Shown here in pieces: positions 11,805 through 21,772 of a DNA stretch of 64,000 bases (position 1 is its first letter; every line of letters begins with the position of its first letter). This DNA comes from Cheiracanthium punctorium. Taxonomy: Eukaryota; Arthropoda; Arachnida; Araneae; Cheiracanthiidae. The notes beneath the pieces were generated by a model. It made no database searches. It worked only from the letters and a program-made list of their open reading frames with translations, and had not been told where the DNA came from. The stretch lies in assembly GCA_038373885.1 (NCBI GenBank), contig JAWZYV010019444.1, forward strand, positions 1-64,000, read 5' to 3'. The position numbers were made by a program, and so were the translations under genes.

Positions 11805-11838
11805 GTGTACAGACATTCAATAAAGTATCCGACTATGA
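11805..11838. repeat. 34-bp arm of a perfect inverted repeat
   Basis: The 34 bases between E1 and E2 (starting GTGTACAGACATTC) recur exactly, inverted, at 12364-12397 inside E2, about 525 bases away. The matching part of E1 lacks this segment. Confidence 0.85.
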
Positions 11839-12661
11839 TAAGGCGACCATACCATATTTCTAAACAGTATTTTGGGGACAAATCAAGCATTGTCCTCGAA
11901 TCCAAGGAAAACTTGGGGACACTAGAAAATATTTTTGAGGACTTATTCGAGGACACAACATATTACCATGTATACCCATACTTTAAATATTGACTGACTT
12001 TAATACTTAAAAATGAGCTCTAATAGCTTTTTATATCAATTGTGTATTCTTATTTCTAATAAATTAATGGAAGCATTTCATTCATTCATAAATATTTATT
12101 TAAACCAGAAATATGAAAGGACTATCATACTGAAATATTGCAATTTATTCAAAATTTAACTCTTAACATAACATTTGTATTTTTCAGAAGACGTTGCTTT
12201 TTACATTGGCTCATTTTGTGATAATTTCTCATGAAACTTTGTACACCCTCTAAAAAAAAGTATTCGAGTGCGAGAAAATTTTCGTACGTCCATTTCATAT
12301 TTAAAGCATGGTTCTTCACGAAAAGTGATTAATCATTAACAAAACTGAAATGGAAAATTTGGCTCATAGTCGGATACTTTATTGAATGTCTGTACACGCT
12401 ACACACACAATGACAGCAAACGTTTTCAGCGATCGAATTTCATTTTTTCTCTGAGTAGAAGGCGCTTTTAGTTGTTTTTTTTTCCTTCATTTTTTTCTGA
12501 AAGAAATAAACCAAACGGAAACTTTCAGGTAAAAAGTACAAATCTTTAAATTTGGGGACTTTTGGCGTCCCCAAGAAGTCAAGGTATTTTTGGGGACAAA
12601 ATGAAAAAAAGATCTATGTTTGGGGACTGTCCTCGAATTTCGAGTACATGCGGTCACCTTA
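11839..12661. mobile_element. GGGGAC-rich TIR element, copy E2
   Basis: It begins TAAGGCGACCATACC and ends GCGGTCACCTTA. It shares with E1 the order GGGGACAAA, GAGGACxxAACATATTACCATGTA, AAAAAGTATTCGAG, AATGACAxxAAACGTTTTCAG, GAAAGAAATAAAC and TGGGGACTGTCCTCGAATTTCGAG. E2 has about 280 extra bases after the ACCATGTA block and an inverted 34-bp segment. No transposase was seen. Confidence 0.6.
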
Positions 12662-12669
12662 GACTTAAC

Positions 12670-13200
12670 AGGATTAAAATATTATATACAATGTAAACAC
12701 AATATTAAAATAACCCAGACATCACTTGAAAAAAAGATTCCGAAACTCTGCTCTTTGGAATAAGGTTGATCACAAGATTAAAATTTTCTGCTCATTGCTA
12801 ACAAAAAAAGTATTAAAATAACACAGACGTCACTAGAAGAAAATCTTCCAGACCTGGTTTTTGGAGTAAAGTTGTACGTGATCACAAGATTAAAATACCC
12901 TACACACACATTGCAAATACAATATTAAAATAACAAAGATATGACTTAAGAAGAATCTTCCAAAACTCCTCCCTTCTGTATAAGGTTGGTGACAGGACTA
13001 AAGTATTATATACAATGTAAACACAATGTTAAAATAACCGAGACATCACTTGAAAGAATTTTCCGCACATTGCTAACAAAATACGTATTAATATAATAGA
13101 GATTCACTAGAAGAAAATCTTCCTAAATTCTGGTTTTGGGAATAAATTTGGTTCAAAATATAGAATTTTTCAACTTAAGCAGTTTTAAAAAATGTAATTA
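12670..13200 (+). repeat. Imperfect tandem array of about 105-bp units
   Basis: Units repeat the order ATTAAAAT(A/T), ACAxxGxxAACACAATATTAAAATAAC, AGACATCACTTGAAAGAA, TCTTCCxAAACTC, TxTGGAATAAGGTTGATCACAAG. About five diverged units occur. The same array and its right flank through about 13565 recur at 34150-35017. It is therefore part of a dispersed repeat, not a local satellite. Confidence 0.7.
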
Positions 13201-13904
13201 ATTGCAAATTTTCGACTTGATTAAGTACTGCGTTGTTAATTAAATCTCTTCAAAGCGCATCTTGCATAATATTGGGTAAATTAAATGGTAAAAATACACC
13301 TGACATTTTTTTTCTAAAAAAAAAAAAAAAAAAAAAACGCACAAAACTTTCTAGAACGGATTTCTTAAAATTATTGGGGGAGGGGGGGGGTGCACTCGTC
13401 CCTAGTTGGTGAGCCGTAAGTCAGGGGGATGGGCACTAGAGATGAGATGCACTCAGCCAGAGCACAAACCAGGCTCAGGCTTGTGAGGAATTTCTTTCAT
13501 TGAACATACTCCTAGTAAACAGATTTAAAAAGTGATTCATGGGAGAAATAAACTAATTAATACCCTGATGGCACAAACTTGTCCGGAACACGCCTAGAAG
13601 ACGTCATATAGACAAGCTGACATGTCCATTAAACATCCAGGATTCGTCCAATTCTCGTCCATTTTACGTCAACATGGCACTATAGGACGCCCATATGACG
13701 TCTTATAGACATGCATATGGACGTAATAATGGACGTTTTTGTCTATTTATAGACCTTTTACGCTCGAATCCTGGACATCAACTAAACCATTTAATAATTT
13801 TTACCTAATTTTATGTAATGATTAATTTAAATTTATCGTTACATCTTTAACGAATTTTGTAAAAATATTTGTACCTAATTTTTTTAACCAACCTTTAAGT
13901 ACTT
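13200..13904. other. Repeat flank plus GACGTC-rich segment
   Basis: 13200-13565 continues the dispersed repeat shared with 34610-35017, including GGGCACTAGAGATGAGATG. From 13566 sequence unique to this copy has spaced GACGTC and (A/T)TGGACG words (13600-13740), probably part of an unidentified element. No gene. Confidence 0.5.
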
Positions 13905-13929
13905 GCCCCGCTTCAGATTCGAACCCTTA

Positions 13930-15187
13930 CCCTAGTAGCAATGACTGCTTGTTTTCTGCTCGGTCGTTCATCGACTCATCATTAACTCATCGACTCGTCG
14001 AATTCAGTCATCGGCAAGTGCATTTTTGTTAATCTGCAATAGATGAATTTTTATTCATGGGTAGAAGTGATCTAGACGAGCAGTTTCGCCGATGGGAAAC
14101 CGAAAAACAGTATCTTATCCGAAACTGCAGCTCTATAGTCAACGGGCCTTGCAAGTGTCCCCAGTAGTTTACACTTTACCCAAATTCCTATAAATATTTG
14201 CGTAATTTAGATGTGCCTTTGCATAATCTAAGGGGAATTTTGAACAATTCTTGAATTAATCGCATAATTTACTTCAAATTTCTTGTATTGGGGTACAAAA
14301 TTTAAATTTGAAAAGAAATATTTACAAAAAAATGTAAGTATTTATTATATAAAAATCGTTTGTAATATTTAAATAATTTTTAAAAGTGTTTAAAAAAAAA
14401 GAAAAGAAAATGTATTTGAGCGTCAGCTGCATTATAAGAAAAACGGAAACTTCATTACAATGAGCAACTCTTTTGAAAGCTCTTTAATGTAAACAGCAAG
14501 AAGAGAAATCAGTTAATTTTTAAAAGTTATCCAAGAAATATGAAAGTTAAAATCACACTAAAATTCCTATACAATTGGCAATATTGTTTTTTAATTATTA
14601 ATTATGAATGTTGTTGCTACTTGCTACTTACATACTTTGGTAAAAAGTGAAATTAATTTCTTACCAATCGAATAATTAGACTATTATTAATAATAGCTGA
14701 ACAACACTTTGTCAAAATTTCACCCGAAGTCCCAATCTGAGACTAAAATAACCGTTACTTCACACTTTGCCCTGTACATGACAAGATTCGATGGTCTAGG
14801 GGTAGCGCACTGATCTCGTAATCAGTACGCTCAGTGTTCGGGCACGGGGGAGGAAGAATTTTTTTTTTTTTCCAGAAAAACGGAAATTTAGCATACAAAA
14901 AACGGAAATATAATAAACAGAACGGGCATTTTTTGAAAATTTTGCTGCCAGTCGTTTATTTTTTATTAACAAATATATTTTAAACAGTTTATCGGTTTCT
15001 TTTCGTTATTTCATCGGTGTCATCGGGAAACGATGATCGGCTTTATGGTCTCCCGAGCGGACATTTTGTACCAGTTGCCGATGAAATTTCCCCTTTTTGG
15101 GATGAAAAGCTGTGATCGGCCATTGCTCCTTCTCCACGGATTTAACTCACCCGCCTCTCATCGACCGATGAGTTATTGCTACTAGGG
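13930..15187. mobile_element. 1.26-kb TIR element with TA duplication
   Basis: The left end CCCTAGTAGCAATGACT and the right end reverse-complemented, CCCTAGTAGCAATAACT, match with one difference. TA lies at 13928-13929 and 15188-15189. Subterminal regions on both sides are rich in CATCG/CGATG words. The interior is AT-rich with no transposase. A TA target fits Tc1/mariner or a similar superfamily, but the CCCTAGTAGC ends are not ones I can assign. Confidence 0.65.
14786..14856 (+). repeat. tRNA-Thr(CGT)-like pseudo-tRNA or SINE head
   Basis: It contains TGGTCTAGGGGTAGCGCACTGA (D arm and A box) and CTGATCTCGTAATCAG, which resembles a CGT anticodon arm with one base missing. A B-box-like GTGTTCGGGCACG follows. 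The missing arm base and poor acceptor stem argue against a functional tRNA. It lies inside the 13930-15187 element. Confidence 0.5.
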
Positions 15188-16024
15188 TAATCACGGACTT
15201 CACAGTAGAGTGTGCTAGCCACTATACGCAGCGGAACTTGCACTGATGAGTCAAAATGTTAAAGTAAAGATTTTTAAGTTTCGGACTGGGAACTTAGAAA
15301 AAAGTATGCAACTATTCGTTTTTGAATGTGAGTCGCTAGAGAATTTTCTCTTTTTGTATGAGGATATGAGTTTCTTTTTACACAATACCGCTTTTATAGG
15401 AAATAATCCTAACTAATATTATAAATGTGAAAGTGAGTTTGTTTGTTTGTTTATGACGCTTTCACGCCTAAACCGCTGAATAAATTATGATGAATTTTGG
15501 TTTTAGATATAGATGGGACCCTGGAGAAGGTTATAGGCTACTTAGAATTTTAGATTTTTAATTACTTCTTTAATTATTAATTAAAATCCGTTTTTATGTT
15601 GCCATGCTTGGCAAGTTTCGCCCGTATCAAGTGATTCATGTTTTGAGCTAACACGAATGCTATTTCTTCAATGAAGAAGCACGTGCATCTGAAAAACATT
15701 AAATAATACGGAAATTATGCCAGTTTTATGCCAAATCTATCTATCTCTAAAAATAAAAATGAATGTTCTCCAGACAAATCTACAGAAAGCAGAGCTTTGA
15801 AAATTTGAGCATGACTGGGCCCATGACTTCGGTAAAGTGTACCTGAGGCTCAGAAATTTTAATTACTTTTCTAACTATTAATTAAAAACCGTTTTACCGC
15901 CCGCACAAAATGATTTATGCTTTTGAAATAAAGCAGAAATTCTATTTGCAAAATCACATGCATTTGAAAAACATGGAAATTATGTTGATTTTACGCCAAA
16001 TTAAAAAGCATAAGTAAAGAAAAG

Positions 16025-16196
16025 GGTACTTACGTATTATCCCGGCGGTCCGCCAAGACGAGCGATTTTTCGCCGAGATAAATGCCGAGCTCATGAAATT
16101 ATTAATGGTTTTGAATGTGATAGGCAACAGTTTGGCAACTTATTTGACGAAAAAACAGTTTGGCGGGAATGACCGCCGGGATAATACGTAAGTACC
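16025..16196. mobile_element. 172-bp MITE with perfect 26-bp TIRs
   Basis: The first 26 bases (GGTACTTACGTATTATCCCG...) and last 26 bases are exact inverted copies. The flanks AAGAAAAG at 16017-16024 and 16197-16204 are an exact 8-bp duplication. The other Helitron copy has a single AAGAAAAG at 49167-49174, the empty site. Perfect arms imply a recent insertion. Ends beginning GG with an 8-bp target are compatible with Merlin or hAT-like transposases, but the family is unassigned. Confidence 0.9.
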
Positions 16197-16484
16197 AAGA
16201 AAAGTCCAGATGTGTTTCTTAAAGTTTGTAAATTTCTAAATCCTACCAATAATATAAATGTGTACGTTTATGTGTTTGGATGTTTTTGACTGAATCACAC
16301 AAAAATGATTGGAAAAATTTGTAATGAAGATAGCTTAGGCGCTGGATTAACATACAGACAACCTTTCAAGCATATAGCATAAATAATTCTTTTACAAAGA
16401 CACTCAAAATAATGCTAATGCATTGCGCTGTATGGAAATTTTGTAGCTACTAAACCGATTTAAAAACTTTTTTCACTGATTGAA

Positions 16485-16646
16485 AGTCCTAGGCCTATAG
16501 GGTCCTAGGCCTATATGGGAATTAATCTGTGTGGAATTTTCTAAGGGATCCTAGCCCGTATTTTCGCGAGGTTTTGGAAAAAAAACACGGAAAACTGCGA
16601 GCGGCAAGGTCGACAGGCGCGACGGGAGTTTGAACCTGGCACCTCC
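16485..16646 (-). mobile_element. SINE family A inside Helitron copy 1 (first part)
   Basis: AGGGATCCTAGCCCGTATTT, AACACGGAAAACTGCGAGCGG and TTTGAACCTGGCACCTCC match family A. The rest, AGCCTCCCAGTTTTGAGAGCAG onward, resumes at 22842-22886 after the 6.2-kb insertion. The other Helitron copy carries the same SINE at the same place, so the SINE predates Helitron amplification. Confidence 0.75.
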
Positions 16647-16861
16647 CAACGGCGGTTCTAGAGTTGCAGTCTGGGAGGGGTAATGATATTTTATAATTTT
16701 GAATAAACTCAGTGTCTCAGAGAAGGATTGACTACTGGGGGCGCACAATGAAAGGGGACCCTTCTGACTGTACAATACACTTCATATATGTAAACTAGCT
16801 GAAGCAGCCGTTCTTCGCACGGAATGGATATTGTCAAAACCAACAAATACGAATGAAAATA

Positions 16862-17194
16862 GTCCCGCAATAGTCTGGGCGTTAAACTCCGTTCCCACAA
16901 GAACACGGCAAGTGAAGCAGCATCCGGCTTGGCCAGTGCTTGGGAGGGTCATCTCCCGTAGTGGAACCGTGCACGCTAATGAGAGCTGGTGCACGTAAAA
17001 TCCGTCGTGGCAACAGTGTCCTCCAAGTTGTTAAACGATACCTCTGGGGGTGCCGATTTCAGGTGGTGGTTGGTCCCTCATCTGGAATCGGTTCAAAATT
17101 AGGGACCAACAAGTAGAAGTCCAACCCCCTCGGGGGGCAATGACACCCCTCTTTCGATGGATAGTGTCGTCTATCCATGGAAACAACAACAACA
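16862..17194 (+). mobile_element. 5S rRNA-derived SINE (SINE3-like)
   Basis: The first 119 bases align along the whole of 5S rRNA. The internal control region is the clearest part: AAGTGAAGCAGC (A box), then GGCCAGTGCTTGGGAGGGT (C box) and a GAACCGTGCACG end. The 3' half has two perfect stems: GTTGGTCCCT (17069-17078) with AGGGACCAAC (17101-17110), and ATGGATAG (17157-17164) with CTATCCAT (17171-17178). It ends in an (AAC)n tail. The flanks AATGAAAATA (16852-16861) and AATGAAAGTA (17195-17204) form a 10-bp duplication with one mismatch. Transcription would be by RNA polymerase III through the 5S-type promoter. Confidence 0.8.
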
Positions 17195-17204
17195 AATGAA
17201 AGTA

Positions 17205-17486
17205 AGTAAATAAATATCAAACAAATTTTGGTTATATATGTAATCGCCTACAAAAACTGTTTTAGAATATTCTTCAGGCATAGTCTAACTATACTTGATT
17301 TTTTTAAAATACTGTTTGGAATGTGCATCATATTCCCCGCGTATTTGTCCTCTTGTTCTTCAAAATTGAAATCTATGTTAAAATCGCCTAATCTCCGCCA
17401 CGCATATTCTAATTATACTTCACCTTTATTTCCTCGAATAAAGACACCAATATTCCCATTAAATAAACAATAGGGTTAGGCAATTT
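17205..17486. other. AT-rich spacer
   Basis: No gene is supported. The 81-codon frame at 17228-17473 has no recognised motif. Confidence 0.5.
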
Positions 17487-17499
17487 CTCGACAAAGATG

Positions 17500-17737
17500 G
17501 CTGTGTTTTGTTGTGTTTTGGGATTACCGCCGATTAGCAACACATGGGCTCTAGGCCGAATGGTGGGGTGCCCTCCGTGGGGGTCTTTCTAGGGGTCCTA
17601 ACCTGTATTTACGCTAGGATCCGGTGGAAAACACGGAAAATTCCGAACGGTTAAGTCGGCAGACGTGACCTGGTTTTGTACTAGGCATCTTCCGCCACTC
17701 AGCGCAGCGCGTTATGCGCTTGGCCACTGGTGGGGCA
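17500..17737 (-). mobile_element. tRNA-derived SINE (family A variant)
   Basis: A perfect 13-bp duplication, CTCGACAAAGATG, lies at 17487-17499 and 17738-17750. On the minus strand the head reads AGTGGCCAAGCGCATAACGC (A box). The body shares CTAGGATCC-type, AACACGGAAAATTCCGA and TTAAGTCGGCAGACG words with the other family A copies. Confidence 0.85.
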
Positions 17738-17949
17738 CTCGACAAAGATGAAAGGTATCACTTCGGGGACTTATTTCTTTTATGCCAATTTTCGTGATAC
17801 GTCATTAAAAATGGCAAACCTTGGGGATGTTTCTTGTTTAATCTGGCAATCCTTGAAACTTGATTCGCCCTTTCGCCAGGTAGACAAAAATCTTTGTCCT
17901 GAAATTAACAGCACCCAAGAGCTAAATATTACTTAAAAAACACCTTTTT

Positions 17950-18995
17950 TTGTCAACTTACCCTTTATAATGGTCAATTTTTTAAAACATTTGAAAAATA
18001 TTTTTATGAATTTGTGTTAGTTACATTTTAATGCAAGATTTTTATGGCTATCTTCATTTTCCTTCGATATATGAAGACAAATAAAAAACTCTGAAAATGA
18101 CTGTTATGCATTCGTGTTAGCCACAAAATTCGTGCTTTAAAATGTAGCTATCTCTTTTTCCCTTTGCGATATGATGAAAAATTTGTAAACAACATTTTGA
18201 CCCCCTTATCCGCGTTATGATGCGAATTCTAAAAAAACCCTGAAAATAATTTTAAGGCATTTGTGTTCACTATATTTTTAAGCAAGAATTTTAGGCTATC
18301 TCTTCTTCCTCTGACATATGAAGGGAAATGTGAAAAGAACGTCAAAGAACGTTTTGGCCCCTTACACCCACTTGGGTGCGAATTCTAAAACACCCTGAAA
18401 CTGATTTTTAGGCATCCTTGTTCGCTGCATTCTAAAGGAAGAATTTTATGACTATCTTTATTTCCCTTTGAGATATGATGGCAAATTCGAAGATAACGTT
18501 TTGGCACGTTATTCTCCTTTTCATGCGCATTCTAAAGAACCCAGAAAACGAATTTTAAGCATTTGTATTCCCTGTACCTTTAAGCAAAGAATTTTAAAGC
18601 TATCTCTATTTTCCCTCTCATATATCAAGAGAAATGTGAAAATAACGTTTCAGCCCCTTACGCCCATTTGGGTGAGAATTCTAAAAAACCCTGAAAACAG
18701 CTTTTAAGTATCTGTGGTAGTCATATTTTATAGCAAGATTTTTACGGTTGTCTCTCTTTTCCTCCGAGATATGAAGGGAAACGGGAAAAGAATGTTAAAG
18801 AACGTTTCGTCCCCTTACGTCCGTTTGCGTGCGAATTCTAAAAAACCCTGAAAACAACTTTTAGGTATTTGTGTTGTTACATTTTAAAGCAAGAATTATA
18901 TGGCTATCTCTTTTTAACACTGAGTTATGAAGGGAAACGTGAAAAGAACGTTTTGGGCCGCCATCCCCGTCTGCGTTCGAATTTTTAAAAATCAC
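17950..18995 (+). repeat. Tandem array of about 150-bp units
   Basis: The word GCGAATTCTAAAAAACCCTG and variants recur near 18222, 18370, 18522, 18675, 18831 and 18977, a spacing of 146-156 bases. Each unit continues GCATTTGTGTT, TTAAGCAAGAATTTTA, GGCTATCTCT, GATATGAAGGGAAA, AACGTTTTGGCCCCTTA. About seven diverged units occur. The array ends at a (GTCA)n stretch at 19091-19107 and TTTATATATGAAGAT, resembling the tail of a mobile element. Confidence 0.85.
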
Positions 18996-19314
18996 TTCTG
19001 ACACGCCGGGACGCAATGACGCCGGGCACAAAAGCTACAAGCTCCTAAAATTTCATGTCTGTACCACCAGTAGATTTGGCTTGGCGATGATCGTCAGTCA
19101 GTCAGTCAGGACATCTTCCTTTCTTTATATATGAAGATAAAATGTTTAATTAATCATCAAATGTGAAATAAATGTTTAATTAATCAGTACCAGGTTACCG
19201 AGCCATGCTCAGAATCTAAAGGCTCCTTAAGTGTAAAATAATGAATACGTAAATGCCTTGGCACGTATCAAGAATCTTCATGGTTGCCAAAGATTTTCAT
19301 CGCTGTCGGATCAC

Positions 19315-20095
19315 TCATACATTATCAGGTAAACTTTGGTCGGCATTCAATGTTACAATGGCATATACTTTGTTTTGAAGAGGGATGCTAAATATTCGAT
19401 GGTCGGTGCCATCAGAGTTCAGGAAAAAGTAGTTTAACGTAAGGTGCCTCCTTTCCTTCTGTAGCAGATCAACGAGGGTATCAGCGAAGATCTTGGGCGA
19501 TGCATTCACTAACAGCGTCTTCATTACTTCAGAAATATATCTGTCCATATTGAGGACGTTCAAATTCAGCATCAAGAATTTGAGTTGCTTGAACTGTCAG
19601 ATGAATGAGTTTATAAAAAAAATTCATCAAGTCTGTTATACACTGTTCGCAACGTAGCAGTACACACCAAAATCGTCACAGTAGTTTCACTCGTCATATA
19701 CTGTGAACAAAGCCATTGTAAAGTATGCTTTCAAATTTCGAATTCTTTGAAATGTGGGTGACATCGAAGAAACAACCATACCAATTCATTAGGAAATTCG
19801 GAATGTCCTACATCAATCTTACAGTCCCCAAAATGGTTTCGGTTAATTTTTGTTTTTACTCTTCAGAAAAATGCAAAGCTCCAGGGTGAATGCAATCCAT
19901 GTTAAAAAGTTTTAAACTATGATAATAAGTACCCATATTTGTGGCAGCTTTGTAGATACTTAGACTGTTTACCCGAAGTATTTGTCGACGTCTAGCTGTT
20001 CCATGTCGTTCTCCTTCCAAATACTAATCATCTGTTTCATCTGCTTGCGTTTGAACTGCACGTTCACACATTTAAATTTCTCTATAGTGCTTCAA
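19315..20095 (-). pseudogene. Unassigned coding remnant, frame-broken
   Basis: Protein-like blocks occur in successive frames on the minus strand. The first is QFKRKQMKQMISIWKEND, ending DVDKYFG at about 19975-20080. Next is a stretch with NMGTYYHSLKLFNMDCIHPG near 19870-19960. Last is an 86-codon open frame at 19315-19575 with NMDRYISEVMKTLLVNASPK and LNYFFLNSDGTDHRIFSIPL, ending at a stop. Several frameshifts and stops separate them. I do not recognise the protein. It could be a decayed cellular gene, a transposon gene or an endogenous DNA-virus gene; the sequence alone does not decide. Confidence 0.4.
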
Positions 20096-20619
20096 TTCAA
20101 ACATAAAATACTTATTTTTTTCTAATTCAAAGAAAATACATCATGCATAAACAAATTCTACAAACGTAAATTCAATCTTATAGATACATAAATATAGATG
20201 CCATAAAAGTATAATCTTACATAAATATGCTTTAAACATAATTTTATTTTATAAACTCGCGCTTAAGAAAATAAAAAGTGTAACGCAATTTAAATTATTA
20301 GTATAAAAGGACACTTCGAAATCATGAAATCAAAAACAGAATAGATCAAAAATATTCTTTTATAATAACCCTAACAACTACTTAAACGTTGACAATAATA
20401 GAACAAACGGATGGACTGAAGAAAATGGACTTCTAACTTCGAATAAATCAAAAATACATCGCTCCTATATAGTTACGCTGATCCTAGACTCTGTCACAAT
20501 TCGAGTTCAACCACTCAAAATAAAACTTTTACCATCCAAACAGATTAAAAATGTATTGTCTAATAACTTAAAATTTACACGGTTCGTTGGTGCGATCAGC
20601 CTGAAAATTATCATAATTA

Positions 20620-20654
<35 letters not shown>

Positions 20655-21246
20655 AAGAAAAAAAAGATCTGATAATCCGCCCGTTCCCTGATTTTTAAGC
20701 GTTTTTTTTTTTTTGTATTTTTAGCTCTATTTCATTTAAGAGAATAAAAAAAGCTAATCATTTGAGTGTAAGAATTATCTATTGCAAGTGACATTGACGT
20801 TACATTGAAGTCACGGTTATCAGGCTTTGGAGGAAAAATTACGATTCCAATTCGCTTAAGATAGCTTTTCTAAATTACTACTCAGTTTAACTTTTTTTCA
20901 AAAATAAAACGGTTTTCTACGCATTAAGCATGGATATAGGAGAGGATGTTGATACAAAACGAAATGTTTCGAATACGAAATGTCTCTGCAGATTATACAA
21001 TTCGAATTTCGATGTATAATAAAAATTGAATATGAAGTTATTTGATTTTAAGTGGGTAAATATTAAATATTCTGAGTGTAGACATTCTATCGCCCGCTGT
21101 AATTGTCTCCACAAAGGGCTTTATCCTTTAGTTTAGTGATAGTACACAACACAAAACAACACAGTCTAATCCACGTCTAAATAAGAATTGAAAATTTATT
21201 AGAAAAAATCTTAGTAACCAGATTTCAGCCTCCCAATTTACTGCTT
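20096..21246. other. AT-rich sequence with poly-A tract
   Basis: It holds a 30-base A-run at 20623-20652 and no supported gene. The 65-codon minus-strand frame at 20917-21114 has no recognised motif. Confidence 0.55.
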
Positions 21247-21473
21247 CCACATATGGACAACTCCCAGCCTGCGGCCGGATGGGGCCCGCCATGGCTTTTG
21301 GACCAGCCCTCAGAACAAGTCAAAACCCTGTATAAAACCTATATAAAACATTCAAACTTCCATATAAATCCGAATTATACGGCCCGCGATTTCGCTAACA
21401 TCCTGAAGTCAGGCCCAGTAGGCCACTATCGTAAAGTTCTGCCCGCAACTTTTAAAAGGTTGTCCATACGATG
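21247..21473 (-). mobile_element. hAT-type MITE related to 6458-6630
   Basis: The ends CCACATATGGACAAC and GTTGTCCATACGATG are imperfect inverted repeats. The minus strand shares AGGATGTTAGCGAAATCGC, CGGATTTATATGG and TTGACTTGTTCTG with the MITE at 6458-6630. The 73-codon plus-strand frame here is therefore a repeat translation. No clean duplication remains. Confidence 0.6.
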
Positions 21474-21735
21474 ATAAAATAAATGAGTTGAAATCATCAA
21501 CTGCAGTGAATGAAAACTAAACTGATGGCTGATCATCTGCAAAATTAATTTGAATATCGGCTGCGAGCCCAATTTAGGAATCGATCGTATCATTTTTTCA
21601 TCGGAGTTTCGAACATCGTTTCATTATAAACGGTTGACCCATTAAAAAAAAAAAAAAATCGTCAGGGTAACTACATTTAAATATTTATCGTCAACTTGGC
21701 GGAATAAGCAGTAAAATAGAATTCGACCTAGTGCC

Positions 21736-21772
<37 letters not shown>

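Larger units (their letters stand above)
13905..15240 (-). repeat. tRNA-like SINE head split by an insertion
   Basis: Joining 13905-13929 to 15190-15240 and reading the minus strand gives an A-box-like TATAGTGGCTAGCACACTC, an anticodon-arm-like CTACTGTGAAGTCC, and a B-box-like GGTTCGAATCTG. This is a tRNA-related head. The segment between, 13930-15187, is the inserted TIR element. The SINE body and tail are not clearly delimited. Confidence 0.55.

Noticed and set aside
13566..13760. GACGTC-rich stretch as a cluster of CRE sites
   Set aside because: Spacing and inverted words fit a decayed repeat; no gene start is nearby.
14786..14856. Functional tRNA-Thr gene
   Set aside because: The anticodon arm lacks one base, the acceptor ends do not pair, and it lies inside a transposon.
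17950..18995. CRISPR-like array
   Set aside because: Repeat spacing is about 150 bases with diverged units and no unique spacers; the genome is eukaryotic.
19315..20095. Endogenous nimavirus or nudivirus gene
   Set aside because: Considered because of unfamiliar protein-like blocks, but no specific viral motif could be recognised; kept as unassigned.
21253..21474. 73-codon plus-strand open frame with protein-like composition
   Set aside because: It is the reverse strand of a hAT-type MITE shared with 6458-6630; the shared blocks are non-coding.
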